A stretch of 20,362 nucleotides of DNA from a virus: positions 1-20,362 of IMG/VR virus record IMGVR_UViG_3300009537_001277; one strand, 5' to 3'. Both the position numbers and the translations under genes were made by a program. Each line of letters begins with the position of its first letter. Positions within the stretch are counted from its first letter, which is position 1. This document shows, piece by piece, positions 1 through 4,724 of this stretch. The notes below the pieces were generated by a model. That model was not told where the DNA came from. It worked only from the letters and a program-made list of their open reading frames with translations, and made no database searches.

Positions 1-162
1 GCGGCCACGAGAGACCGCGAGCAACATCTTTCGGCGGTTGCCGAAAGTATCACGGCTAAGCGGATTCGCCGGGTGGCGAATGGTTCGACACGCTAGGGGC
101 CACAGGTTCGAATCCTGTAGCGCCCATTGTTGTGGCCGATAGTTGTTTTGGTTAGGGGTCAT
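1..162 (-). CDS. possible leftward gene, 5' part only, runs off the window
   Basis: A leftward reading frame starts at an ATG (162-160) with a GGAGGA ribosome binding site six bases upstream, and stays open for 54 codons to the left edge. It sits just after a leftward intrinsic terminator, so its transcript would depend on readthrough. The peptide contains a QDSNLWPLAC stretch, which is what antisense reading of a tRNA T-arm gives, so the frame may be fortuitous. It overlaps the tRNA-like sequence at 91-126 on the other strand; both are unlikely to be functional. No family is recognised. Confidence 0.22.
   Translation of the reverse strand, partial: MTPNQNNYRPQQWALQDSNLWPLACRTIRHPANPLSRDTFGNRRKMLLAVSRGR
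28..81 (+). other. two tandem perfect hairpins
   Basis: The first hairpin is CTTTCGGC (28-35) / GCCGAAAG (40-47), eight base pairs with a four-base GGTT loop. The second is ATTCGCC (64-70) / GGCGAAT (75-81), seven base pairs with a GGGT loop. Neither is followed by a T-tract, so they are not intrinsic terminators in the + direction. They directly precede the tRNA-like T-arm and may be part of one structured RNA whose 5' part lies outside the window. The stems are seen in the sequence; the RNA is inferred. Confidence 0.45.
91..126 (+). other. tRNA-like 3' end (T-arm plus acceptor strand), no complete tRNA
   Basis: ACAGG-TTCGAAT-CCTGT (102-118) is a canonical tRNA T-arm with a seven-base loop. 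It is followed at once by a seven-base strand AGCGCCC and an A, as in an acceptor end without encoded CCA. No matching GGGCGCT 5' acceptor strand and no anticodon arm with a seven-base loop are present upstream. Only a short CGCT (91-94) / AGCG (119-122) pairing can be drawn. It could be a tRNA remnant left by recombination, the 3' end of tmRNA, or a tRNA mimic. Identity is unresolved. Confidence 0.35.
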
Positions 163-176
163 GGTTATCCTCCGTG

Positions 177-217
177 AAAAAGCCCATGGCGGCGACGTTT
201 GATTAACCGCCATGGGC
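177..217 (-). terminator. leftward intrinsic terminator
   Basis: GCCCATGGCGG (182-192) and CCGCCATGGGC (207-217) form a perfect 11-bp stem with a 14-base loop. On the minus strand the stem is followed by TTTTT (181-177), the usual intrinsic terminator layout. There is no T-tract on the + side. It would stop leftward transcripts 14 bases before the ATG of the partial leftward frame. Confidence 0.65.
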
Positions 218-452
218 AACCCATACCGCACAGCAACGAGCCGTGCACGCTTGATATCAAATCCTGGCTGGCGACGGTTGCGGCATCGCCAACCAGGGAC
301 CACTACCACCGACAACAAGTCAGTGGTCTGCTGAAGGAGACTTCTTTCTCTGACAAAGGAGATGGTAACGACCTATGGACCGAATGTCCATAGCGGTTCT
401 GGAATTTTTTCTGAATTTTTCTTATGGACAGATTGTGCCAATGGAGCATATA
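218..452. other. structured non-coding stretch before the regulator gene
   Basis: No convincing gene is present. Hairpins seen are CCTGG-c-TGGCGA (263-274) with TCGCCA-a-CCAGG (286-297), which is 11 pairs with one mismatch and an 11-base loop, and GACCACT (298-304) with AGTGGTC (322-328), seven pairs with a 17-base loop. A palindrome at 373-393 follows and is listed separately. Two T-runs lie at 405-410 and 416-420. A 64-codon frame here has no ribosome binding site and looks random. It may be an untranslated leader or a small RNA. Confidence 0.4.
373..393. promoter_or_regulatory. operator-like palindrome upstream of the XRE gene
   Basis: CTATGGAC (373-380) and GTCCATAG (386-393) are perfect inverted arms separated by five bases. 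A third half-site, TTATGGAC, lies at 422-429, just upstream of the regulator's ribosome binding site. Repeated TATGGAC half-sites before an HTH gene fit autoregulation. The binding protein is inferred, not shown. Confidence 0.4.
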
Positions 453-656
453 ATGCAAGTCATGCTGACACCAGAAGATATAAAACGGATCAGGCGAGAG
501 TTGAAACTGAGCGCGAGGCAGTTCGCGGACCGACTCGGCGTCACTATGTCAACCGTGTTCAAATGGGAAAGCGGGCTGCGCCACCCGACGTACAAGATGA
601 TGGGCCGCCTGAATAGCATGGCGGCCGGCAACGTCCGCACGAAACAACCGGCGTAA
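453..656 (+). CDS. small XRE-type helix-turn-helix regulator
   Basis: A 67-residue DNA-binding protein of the Cro/C1 (XRE) type. Residues 5-17 form a charged first helix (LTPEDIKRIRREL). Residues 21-29 (ARQFADRLG) and 31-41 (TMSTVFKWESG) match helices 2 and 3 of the HTH_3 fold, and the FKWESG ending of the recognition helix is typical. The ATG at 453 was chosen because GGAG (443-446) lies six bases upstream; the longer frame from 375 runs through the operator palindrome and lacks such a site. It is about as long as Cro-like regulators and has no dimerisation or protease domain. It probably binds the TATGGAC half-sites just upstream, or the TTGAC cluster downstream, to control the early/lysogeny choice. 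The role is inferred. Confidence 0.8.
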   Translation: MQVMLTPEDIKRIRRELKLSARQFADRLGVTMSTVFKWESGLRHPTYKMMGRLNSMAAGNVRTKQPA

Positions 657-730
657 GGGATTTCGGGTAGTGGGTCAATCCAGTGTTGATATAAGCACGA
701 AGCACCCATGATCGCCAACGGGCGAAAGGT

Positions 731-775
731 CTAAAAAGCGACGCCGAACCGGTCCAACAATTCTGCTTGCTTCAT
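731..775 (-). CDS. 14-residue leftward mini-ORF with a strong ribosome binding site
   Basis: AGGAGGAG lies directly before an ATG at 775 on the minus strand and the frame reads MKQAELLDRFGVAF before TAG. The ribosome binding site is among the best in the window, yet the product has only 14 residues. It could be a leader peptide, or the stump of a gene of which only the start survives. The peptide resembles the start of a small DNA-binding protein, but it is too short to assign. Confidence 0.3.
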   Translation of the reverse strand: MKQAELLDRFGVAF

Positions 776-788
776 GACTCCTCCTCTG

Positions 789-817
789 GTTGACAACCAT
801 GCCTTGTCAACTATCGT
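789..817 (+). promoter_or_regulatory. candidate sigma-70 promoter overlapped by an operator palindrome
   Basis: GTTGACAA (789-796) and TTGTCAAC (804-811) are perfect inverted arms around seven bases. The left arm contains a consensus -35 box, TTGACA (790-795). A TATCGT (812-817) follows after 16 bases and matches the -10 consensus at four of six positions. A repressor on the palindrome would cover the -35 box. It would drive the membrane-protein gene starting at 903. Confidence 0.4.
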
Positions 818-835
818 GCATGTTTATAAAAAAAA

Positions 836-855
836 GTCAACAAAACAGAGTTGAC
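836..855. promoter_or_regulatory. second TTGAC inverted repeat
   Basis: GTCAAC (836-841) and GTTGAC (850-855) face each other around eight bases. It repeats the half-site of the palindrome at 789-811 and overlaps the right end of the 13-bp inverted repeat at 851-863. It is probably another binding site for the same protein. Confidence 0.35.
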
Positions 856-902
856 CCACTACCAAATTTACTTAGCAACCTGCATGAAACATGGGTGGAA
901 CC

Positions 903-1088
903 ATGAACGACGAAAAAAGCCTCGGCATCGGTTGCCTGATGATGATTGTGTTCACGTTGGTCGGCTGGTTCTTGCTAACCGCGTTGTCGGTGTGGATTTA
1001 CTCTTTGTTCGGCATCACTGTCCCATTCTGGCCGGCATCGCTTGTTACCGCCATTGTGACATTTGGCGCGTTCATCTGTCCGCGTTGA
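903..1088 (+). CDS. small two-helix membrane protein
   Basis: A 61-residue hydrophobic protein. Residues about 9-36 (GIGCLMMIVFTLVGWFLLTA onward) and 42-59 are two likely membrane helices separated by a short turn, with a charged N-terminus (MNDEK). The ATG at 903 was chosen over 891 because GGTGGA lies just upstream. Bases 890-905 can fold into a CATGG/CCATG hairpin that includes the start codon. The 3' end overlaps the end of the leftward recombinase gene by 91 bases in convergent orientation. A holin, superinfection-exclusion or small phage membrane protein are all possible; no family is recognised. Confidence 0.6.
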   Translation: MNDEKSLGIGCLMMIVFTLVGWFLLTALSVWIYSLFGITVPFWPASLVTAIVTFGAFICPR

Positions 1089-1750
1089 GCAACGCGCCGG
1101 ACATGCCGGGCGTTCCAGGGCCCGCCGTTTGCTGTCTTGTATCCGCGTCGGTTCATCTCCTCGGCGGCCTGATCGATACTCATCCCCTCGGCAAGCAATC
1201 CCAGCACAATAGGATCGATGGACGCATGGAAAGCCGCGCTGCGTTCGCGCATGGCCTTGCCGCCGCGTTTTGAACCGCGTGCAACGCCGGCCTTGGTGAG
1301 ATTTCGGCAATTCGGATTGGTCGCGCCGAGGAGCACCCCGCGTTTTTTCGCCTGGGCAAGCGCCTGTTTGGTCCGGCTTGAAATCATTTTTGCTTCATGT
1401 TCGGCAACGGCGGCCAGGATATGGAGCGTGAACGTATTGGCGTGGGGATTGTCGCACGCGACGAATTGCACGCCCGATTCGATCAGTTTCGAGAGGAACG
1501 CGACATTGCGCCCGAGTCGGTCGAGCTTCGCGACGACGAGCGTGGCGCCGGTAAGTTTGGCGTGGGCAAGGGCCTTCGCGAGCTCGGGCCGATCGGAACG
1601 TTTTCCCGATTCGATTTCCTTGAACTCGGCGATAACGGTTGCATTGTGCGTCTGCGCATACGAAGCAACGGCGTCCAGCTGGGCATCGAGGCCCAGGCCG
1701 GACGCACCTTGTTTCTTGGTGGACACGCGGTAGTAGGGGACGAGTTTCAT
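998..1750 (-). CDS. serine recombinase (resolvase/invertase family)
   Basis: A 250-residue site-specific DNA recombinase. The N-terminal resolvase domain begins PYYRVSTKKQ, with the catalytic serine at residue 10 and Arg8. KLDRLGR (75-81) supplies the conserved active-site arginines. Residues about 110-137 (HILAAVAEHEAKMISSRTK) form the long dimerisation E-helix. A C-terminal helix-turn-helix lies around residues 170-212 (LLAEGMSIDQAAEEMNRRGY, then ARHVRRV). The length fits small resolvases or invertases rather than the 450-600 residue large phage integrases. It has a GGAGAA site before its ATG and is the last gene of the leftward block. It could integrate the element, resolve multimers or invert a segment. 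The last ~30 residues extend past the HTH and overlap the convergent membrane-protein gene. Confidence 0.9.
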   Translation of the reverse strand: MKLVPYYRVSTKKQGASGLGLDAQLDAVASYAQTHNATVIAEFKEIESGKRSDRPELAKALAHAKLTGATLVVAKLDRLGRNVAFLSKLIESGVQFVACDNPHANTFTLHILAAVAEHEAKMISSRTKQALAQAKKRGVLLGATNPNCRNLTKAGVARGSKRGGKAMRERSAAFHASIDPIVLGLLAEGMSIDQAAEEMNRRGYKTANGGPWNARHVRRVAQRGQMNAPNVTMAVTSDAGQNGTVMPNKE

Positions 1751-1765
1751 AGTGGTTCTCCGTAG

Positions 1766-1942
1766 TCAATCCAATTCGGCCAGGACAGCATCGCCAAACG
1801 CAACCATTTCGTCGGCGTGCATTTCGGCGAGAATTTCCGCAACATGGTAACGCGCGTCCTCGCGAGATTCCGCGATTTGCTTGACTTCCGCCGCGCCATT
1901 CGTGGAGCCATCTTCCACGATCTCTCTGAGCTCATAACGCAT
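1766..1942 (-). CDS. hypothetical 58-residue acidic protein
   Basis: A leftward frame with GGAG eight bases before its ATG at 1942, ending in TGA 15 bases before the recombinase start. It encodes a mostly helical acidic peptide starting MRYELREIVEDG and ending FGDAVLAELD. The DAVLAEL ending recurs in the 49-residue protein at 3653-3802, so the two may be distant paralogues. It lies 12 bases after the 81-residue gene and is probably in one transcript with it. An 88-residue frame overlapping it in another phase has no comparable start site. The function is unknown. Confidence 0.6.
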   Translation of the reverse strand: MRYELREIVEDGSTNGAAEVKQIAESREDARYHVAEILAEMHADEMVAFGDAVLAELD

Positions 1943-1954
1943 GGTCTTTCTCCT

Positions 1955-2200
1955 TCAGATTGCGAACCTCTTTTGCGTCCCTTTGTCCAGGACGTTTCTG
2001 GCTCGATGCTCAATCACCAAGTCTGCCGTAGCCAGTTCGCCGGCCTCTCGAATGGTATCTTCGATCTGACCTTCGCTGCTGATGTTAAGCCGCAAGTCTC
2101 CATTCGCGTGCGAGTGGACTTGCACGTAGTAAAACTCGTGCGATTGGGCCATTGCCTTACCTTTGGCGAGGGCCGCCAGGATGGAATTCCTTTCGAGCAT
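1955..2200 (-). CDS. hypothetical 81-residue protein with hairpin leader
   Basis: The ATG at 2200 has GGGAG seven bases upstream; the open frame extends further up but there reads through the GC hairpin repeat and is not expected to be coding. The protein begins MLERNSILAALAKGKAMA. Its middle (EFYYVQVHSHANGDLRLNIS) looks like paired beta strands, followed by a helix and a basic end. The leader contains the 38-bp repeat also found before the gene at 2310-2546. No family is recognised. Confidence 0.6.
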   Translation of the reverse strand: MLERNSILAALAKGKAMAQSHEFYYVQVHSHANGDLRLNISSEGQIEDTIREAGELATADLVIEHRARNVLDKGTQKRFAI

Positions 2201-2216
2201 GTTTTTCTCCCTTTGC

Positions 2217-2254
2217 GTTATGGGTTTCGTTCCCCGGCGCGACGCGCGCCGGGG
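2217..2254 (-). repeat. 38-bp hairpin leader repeat, copy 1
   Basis: Identical over 38 bases to 2565-2602. It contains CCCCGGCGC (2232-2240) and GCGCCGGGG (2246-2254), a nine-pair GC stem closable to ten pairs. It ends 16 bases before the ATG at 2200. There is no T-tract in the leftward direction, so it is not a standard terminator. It may protect or process the mRNA, or control translation. Confidence 0.8.
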
Positions 2255-2267
2255 TGGTGAATCAAAG

Positions 2268-2289
2268 GCCGGGGTTGATGTCCCCCGGC
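2268..2289 (-). other. GC hairpin in the 2201-2309 gap
   Basis: GCCGGGG (2268-2274) and CCCCGGC (2283-2289) form a perfect seven-pair stem with an eight-base loop, 20 bases after the stop of the leftward 78-residue gene. On the minus strand it is followed by CTTTGATT, a poor T-tract, so it is at best a weak terminator or an mRNA 3' end stabiliser. Confidence 0.4.
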
Positions 2290-2309
2290 GTGTGGTGGTG
2301 GTTACACGG

Positions 2310-2546
2310 TTAGAACTCGAATGGCGGCGATTCTTCGCAATCCTTGTAAGCGATAAGGTGATCGACCTCCGCTTCGGCTTGGGCCAGCGTCCAGCCAGCT
2401 CCGCCGACGCAGTGTCCACCAACCTCAAACACCAGATACTTACCCCATGCGTCTCCGCTCGATTGACCGATCCACTTGTTGATTCCGGCGCGCTGGAGTT
2501 TACGTGAGAGGCGTTCGGTTGCGCGAGTCGTAGAAATGATGGCCAT
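2310..2546 (-). CDS. hypothetical 78-residue protein
   Basis: Starts at an ATG at 2546 with AGGA ten bases upstream and ends in TAA. The sequence has a basic N-terminal third (MAIISTTRATERLSRKLQRA), an aromatic/glycine-rich middle (WGKYLVFEVGGHCVGGAGW) and a helical acidic end. The beta-rich middle followed by a helix suggests a compact single-domain protein. The 38-bp hairpin repeat lies 18 bases before the start. No family is recognised. It sits between the ATPase and the 81-residue gene in the leftward block. Confidence 0.55.
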   Translation of the reverse strand: MAIISTTRATERLSRKLQRAGINKWIGQSSGDAWGKYLVFEVGGHCVGGAGWTLAQAEAEVDHLIAYKDCEESPPFEF

Positions 2547-2564
2547 TTTGAGATTTCCTTTTCG

Positions 2565-2602
2565 GTTATGGGTTTCGTTCCCCGGCGCGACGCGCGCCGG
2601 GG
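2565..2602 (-). repeat. 38-bp hairpin leader repeat, copy 2
   Basis: Exact second copy of 2217-2254, with the same GC stem. It lies between the stop of the ATPase gene and the start of the 78-residue gene, 18 bases before that start. Identity across the loop and flanks as well as the stem points to recent duplication or strong selection. Confidence 0.8.
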
Positions 2603-2615
2603 CGTGTCTGATAAT

Positions 2616-3254
2616 CTATTCCATGGCCGCGCCGCCCTCAATAGCCTGCAGGACAGCCCGCATGTTATTTCGCGATTGGCGGACGAGCTCCAGATACCAC
2701 GGCAGTTCCCGCCCGTTCAATCCTTCCTTGTCGGCAATCTCGGCAGCGCGTTTGGCAAACGCTTCCGCCAGGCCGCGCGATGCCAGCTTGATCCTTGTGC
2801 AACGGCTCAAAAATGGCGGAGTGTCAAAGTCTTCAAACAGCGACTCTTCCCCGTCATTCGTCGTGGTGAAGATGACCGTGCAGTGCTCAGGCACTGGCTC
2901 AAGGCACGTCAACAGGCGAGAAATGACCTGCCCGCGCAGGCCATGTGCTTCGTTGATGATCCATGCTTTCCCCGTCTTGCATCCCATACCCATGAACGTG
3001 AACCCGCGCTCCATCTCACGCACGGTATCAATACCAACGTCCTGCGCGTCGATCTCTTCCACGTTCCACGACTCGGCCAACTCCCTGGCAATCAGCCGGG
3101 CGATCGTCGTCTTCCCCGTGCCCGAACCTCCACTAATCCAATACGCGCGGCCACCAATGCCACGTTTGGCCAGTGCACGGACCTTGCCGATCGCCTTGTC
3201 CTGTCCCACTACCTCTTCCCAAGTCATTGGCCGATACTGCTCGCAAAGTTGCAT
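2616..3254 (-). CDS. stand-alone clamp-loader-type AAA+ ATPase
   Basis: A 212-residue ATPase like the AAA+ core of DnaX or the RFC small subunit, which load sliding clamps onto DNA. Seen in order: the clamp-loader signature YRPMTWEEVVGQ (7-18), Walker A GGSGTGKTT (42-50), Walker B WIINEAH (98-104), sensor 1 TTTND (130-134), the SRC arginine-finger motif (150-152) and a sensor-2-like MRAVL (198-202). Walker B has Asn in place of the usual Asp (NEAH instead of DEAH). There is no DnaX-type zinc module between the Walker motifs and the C-terminal collar domain is missing, so the protein is shorter than its relatives. The ATG at 3254 was chosen for its GGGGAG site; an upstream ATG at 3290 lacks one. 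It probably supports phage DNA replication with host or unseen phage subunits. Confidence 0.82.
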   Translation of the reverse strand: MQLCEQYRPMTWEEVVGQDKAIGKVRALAKRGIGGRAYWISGGSGTGKTTIARLIARELAESWNVEEIDAQDVGIDTVREMERGFTFMGMGCKTGKAWIINEAHGLRGQVISRLLTCLEPVPEHCTVIFTTTNDGEESLFEDFDTPPFLSRCTRIKLASRGLAEAFAKRAAEIADKEGLNGRELPWYLELVRQSRNNMRAVLQAIEGGAAME

Positions 3255-3296
3255 GATATTCTCCCCAAAAAAGCCACAAACAAGCCCCAAAACAAA

Positions 3297-3343
3297 CTCG
3301 CGCCACGGGCTCGAACCGTGCTGGGCCGCCGACCGGCGCGCGA
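3297..3343 (-). other. tRNA-like mini-structure
   Basis: On the minus strand CACGG-TTCGAGC-CCGTG (3320-3304) is a canonical T-arm. The next six bases GCGCGA (3303-3298) pair perfectly with TCGCGC (3343-3338), as an acceptor stem stacked on the T-arm. Only 17 bases lie between the 5' acceptor strand and the T-arm, so D and anticodon arms are missing or reduced to one short stem. It fills the gap between the 74-residue gene and the ATPase gene. It may be a degenerate tRNA or a tRNA mimic used for RNA processing. Confidence 0.35.
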
Positions 3344-3349
3344 TGCATA

Positions 3350-3574
3350 CTACTTCCGCGTTCGCAGACGGATGGGATACGTCCCCAGCCAGAGCATGTA
3401 GTTCCTAAACTCAACAGCTTGACCGGCACCATGCTCACGCCGAATCTGCAAGAGCTGAGACGCAAGCATGCTGCGGTTCCGCGACCATGCCGATTGGCCA
3501 CGATACAGCCACGTCAGGGCCCATTGACTGTACACATTCGACGCCGGACGATAGTTGCCAGTGATTGCGGACAT
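3350..3574 (-). CDS. hypothetical 74-residue basic protein
   Basis: The ATG at 3574 has AAAGGAG seven bases upstream, in a leader (GGAGACAATC) nearly the same as that of the next upstream gene (GGGGACAATC). The protein is basic and rich in Trp, Tyr and Arg (WALTWLYRGQSAWSRNR, then REHGAGQAVEFRNYMLWLG). It looks helical and could bind nucleic acid, but no motif is diagnostic. It is the second gene of the leftward block. Confidence 0.6.
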   Translation of the reverse strand: MSAITGNYRPASNVYSQWALTWLYRGQSAWSRNRSMLASQLLQIRREHGAGQAVEFRNYMLWLGTYPIRLRTRK

Positions 3575-3652
3575 GATTGTCTCCTTTGTGAATTTGGGTT
3601 GTTTGTTCGGAACATTAGGATGGCTAATACTGTGGCCGATGAAGGGCCTAGA

Positions 3653-3802
3653 TCACTCATCAGACCCGGCGAGCCAGTCAGTCAGCTCGGCCAGGACCGC
3701 ATCTGCCTGGAGCTCGAGCAGCTCGAGTTCGTCTGGCGTGAACGAATCGGCGATCGTGTCGGCTTCCAGCTCCAGGACGTTGAACGTGATGTAGCTACGC
3801 AT
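3653..3802 (-). CDS. hypothetical 49-residue acidic protein, first gene of the leftward block
   Basis: The ATG at 3802 has GGGGA in the leader seven bases upstream and the frame ends in TGA. The protein starts MRSYITFNVLELEADTIAD and is strongly acidic, with many Glu, Asp and Leu. Its end (ADAVLAELTDWLAGSDE) shares DAVLAEL with the 58-residue protein at 1766-1942. Small acidic early phage proteins are often inhibitors or DNA mimics, but there is no direct evidence here. A 71-residue frame overlapping its start in another phase has no ribosome binding site and was not chosen. Confidence 0.55.
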   Translation of the reverse strand: MRSYITFNVLELEADTIADSFTPDELELLELQADAVLAELTDWLAGSDE

Positions 3803-4389
3803 GATTGTCCCCTTGTTTGACCGTTGTTTGGCCCCTCTTTGAATCGTCCAGAACGCCTGAACGAACGATGAAGGCCTCTGTCATTGCTTTTTTGTCAAGG
3901 AAATTGCCAGGCGCATATACTTTTAGGTCGCGCGCGATCCCCCACGTTTGAGCCGGCCCCCCTGGGGTGCGTTTGTGACTCCCCTTTGTACCTAGTCCCC
4001 AAAAATCCACAAAACCCGCAACCAGGACCGAACCTTACTATTTTGATCACGTTTGTAATCAATGGGAGTGAAAAGCTGGTTTTGTGTCTGGAAAATGACC
4101 AAAAGCCTTGAAAGGTGAGCATGTGTTTTTTTGGGAAAAACGGGTCAAAAATGCGTAGAACATTGGAGAAAGTGGGTTTTTGGTCAACTGTTCCGCGTGG
4201 AACAGTTGAATGGTTTTTGGTGGTGGTGGCATGTTCTCTCTTGGCGGCAATACTTGCTGGTTCGGCTCGGCCGTCGAACTAAGCCGCCCAGGGGCTTTAA
4301 CTTCGTTGCGATCGCCGCCGCGGTTTTCCTTTGAATGTCCTGGATTTTCGGTCTTTACTGGGATGGGTATTGGTGTGTAGGATTGTGGG
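3803..4389. promoter_or_regulatory. divergent intergenic control region
   Basis: About 590 bases without a convincing gene, between the leftward early block and the rightward late block. It should hold the promoters for both. A TTGACA hexamer for leftward transcription is at 3898-3893, but no good -10 box follows at 16-18 bases. A parS-like palindrome lies at 4185-4208. From about 4130 onward the + strand becomes strongly G/T-rich, as in the genes that follow. Frames of 60-75 codons here lack ribosome binding sites and recognisable domains. Confidence 0.5.
4185..4208. promoter_or_regulatory. 24-nt palindrome containing a parS-like 16-mer
   Basis: CAACTGTTCC (4185-4194) and GGAACAGTTG (4199-4208) are perfect inverted arms around GCGT. 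The central 16-mer TGTTCCGCGTGGAACA (4189-4204) matches the chromosomal parS consensus TGTTTCACGTGAAACA at 13 of 16 positions and differs by one base from the fully symmetric form TGTTCCACGTGGAACA. It may bind a host ParB-like protein or a phage repressor. No ParB gene is in the window. Confidence 0.4.
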
Positions 4390-4695
4390 ATGAGGAAGAA
4401 GCGAGAGGATGGTGTTGGTGGTGGTTATGTGTCGTCTGCGGAGGACGGTGCGTTTCCGCATTTGCAGGATATGCGTCATGTGTGGAACAACGTTGAGGGG
4501 TGGGACAAGACGGAGGGGCAGAAGAATGCTCGGGCGTTATTGAAGGAGGATCGGGGTCGTTTTTCGACGTTGTTGCAGCAGTTGGAGAAGGAGAATCGGT
4601 TGGTGGGGAATCAGGAGAAGGAGGAGGTTGAGGATCGTGGTTTGGAGGATTGTGTGGAGATGTGTGTGAATTGGTTGGAGATGAATGGTACATGA
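4390..4695 (+). CDS. hypothetical protein in the small-terminase position
   Basis: A 101-residue hydrophilic protein, rich in Glu, Lys and Arg, with a probable helical or coiled-coil part at residues about 50-85 (RGRFSTLLQQLEKENRL onward). AGGA (4379-4382) lies seven bases before the ATG. It is the first rightward gene and sits just before the large terminase, where small terminase subunits usually lie, but no HTH domain typical of those is clear. Third codon positions are almost all G or T, as in the terminase gene and unlike the rest of the window. A stem structure with nine T's separates it from the terminase. Confidence 0.55.
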   Translation: MRKKREDGVGGGYVSSAEDGAFPHLQDMRHVWNNVEGWDKTEGQKNARALLKEDRGRFSTLLQQLEKENRLVGNQEKEEVEDRGLEDCVEMCVNWLEMNGT

Positions 4696-4724
4696 TTTGC
4701 CCTTTGGGATGGGGTGAGTTGTGG

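Larger units (their letters stand above)
666..863. repeat. 198-bp segment bounded by 13-bp perfect inverted repeats
   Basis: GGTAGTGGGTCAA (666-678) and TTGACCCACTACC (851-863) are exact inverted copies. They enclose the TTGAC-rich palindromes and a minimal leftward frame. The layout resembles a miniature inverted-repeat element or paired distant operator sites. No clear target-site duplication is visible outside the ends. Confidence 0.5.

Noticed and set aside
61-126. A complete tRNA-Leu or tRNA-Ser gene
   Set aside because: The T-arm is good, but there is no 5' acceptor strand complementary to AGCGCCC and no anticodon stem-loop in the required place.
199-393. A 64-residue + strand frame in the left non-coding part
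   Set aside because: It lacks a ribosome binding site, reads through hairpins and the operator-like palindrome, and has no domain.
2217-2602. A CRISPR array
   Set aside because: There are only two copies of the 38-bp repeat, 348 bases apart, with a gene between them.
1955-2641. A 228-residue minus-strand frame covering two hairpin repeats
   Set aside because: Only its last 81 residues look coding. The upstream part reads the GC repeat twice and overlaps the 78-residue gene in another phase; the ATG at 2200 has its own ribosome binding site.
2476-3408. Two long + strand frames (310 and 277 residues) opposite the ATPase gene
   Set aside because: The minus strand carries a clear AAA+ ATPase with intact motifs. 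The + frames read its complement and the tRNA-like element.
3795-4010. A 71-residue minus-strand frame overlapping the first early gene
   Set aside because: It has no ribosome binding site and its end overlaps the start of the better supported 49-residue gene.
4185-4208. A rightward intrinsic terminator made from the 24-nt palindrome
   Set aside because: The nearest T-run begins five or more bases after the stem and no gene ends nearby on the + strand, so a protein-binding site is more likely.
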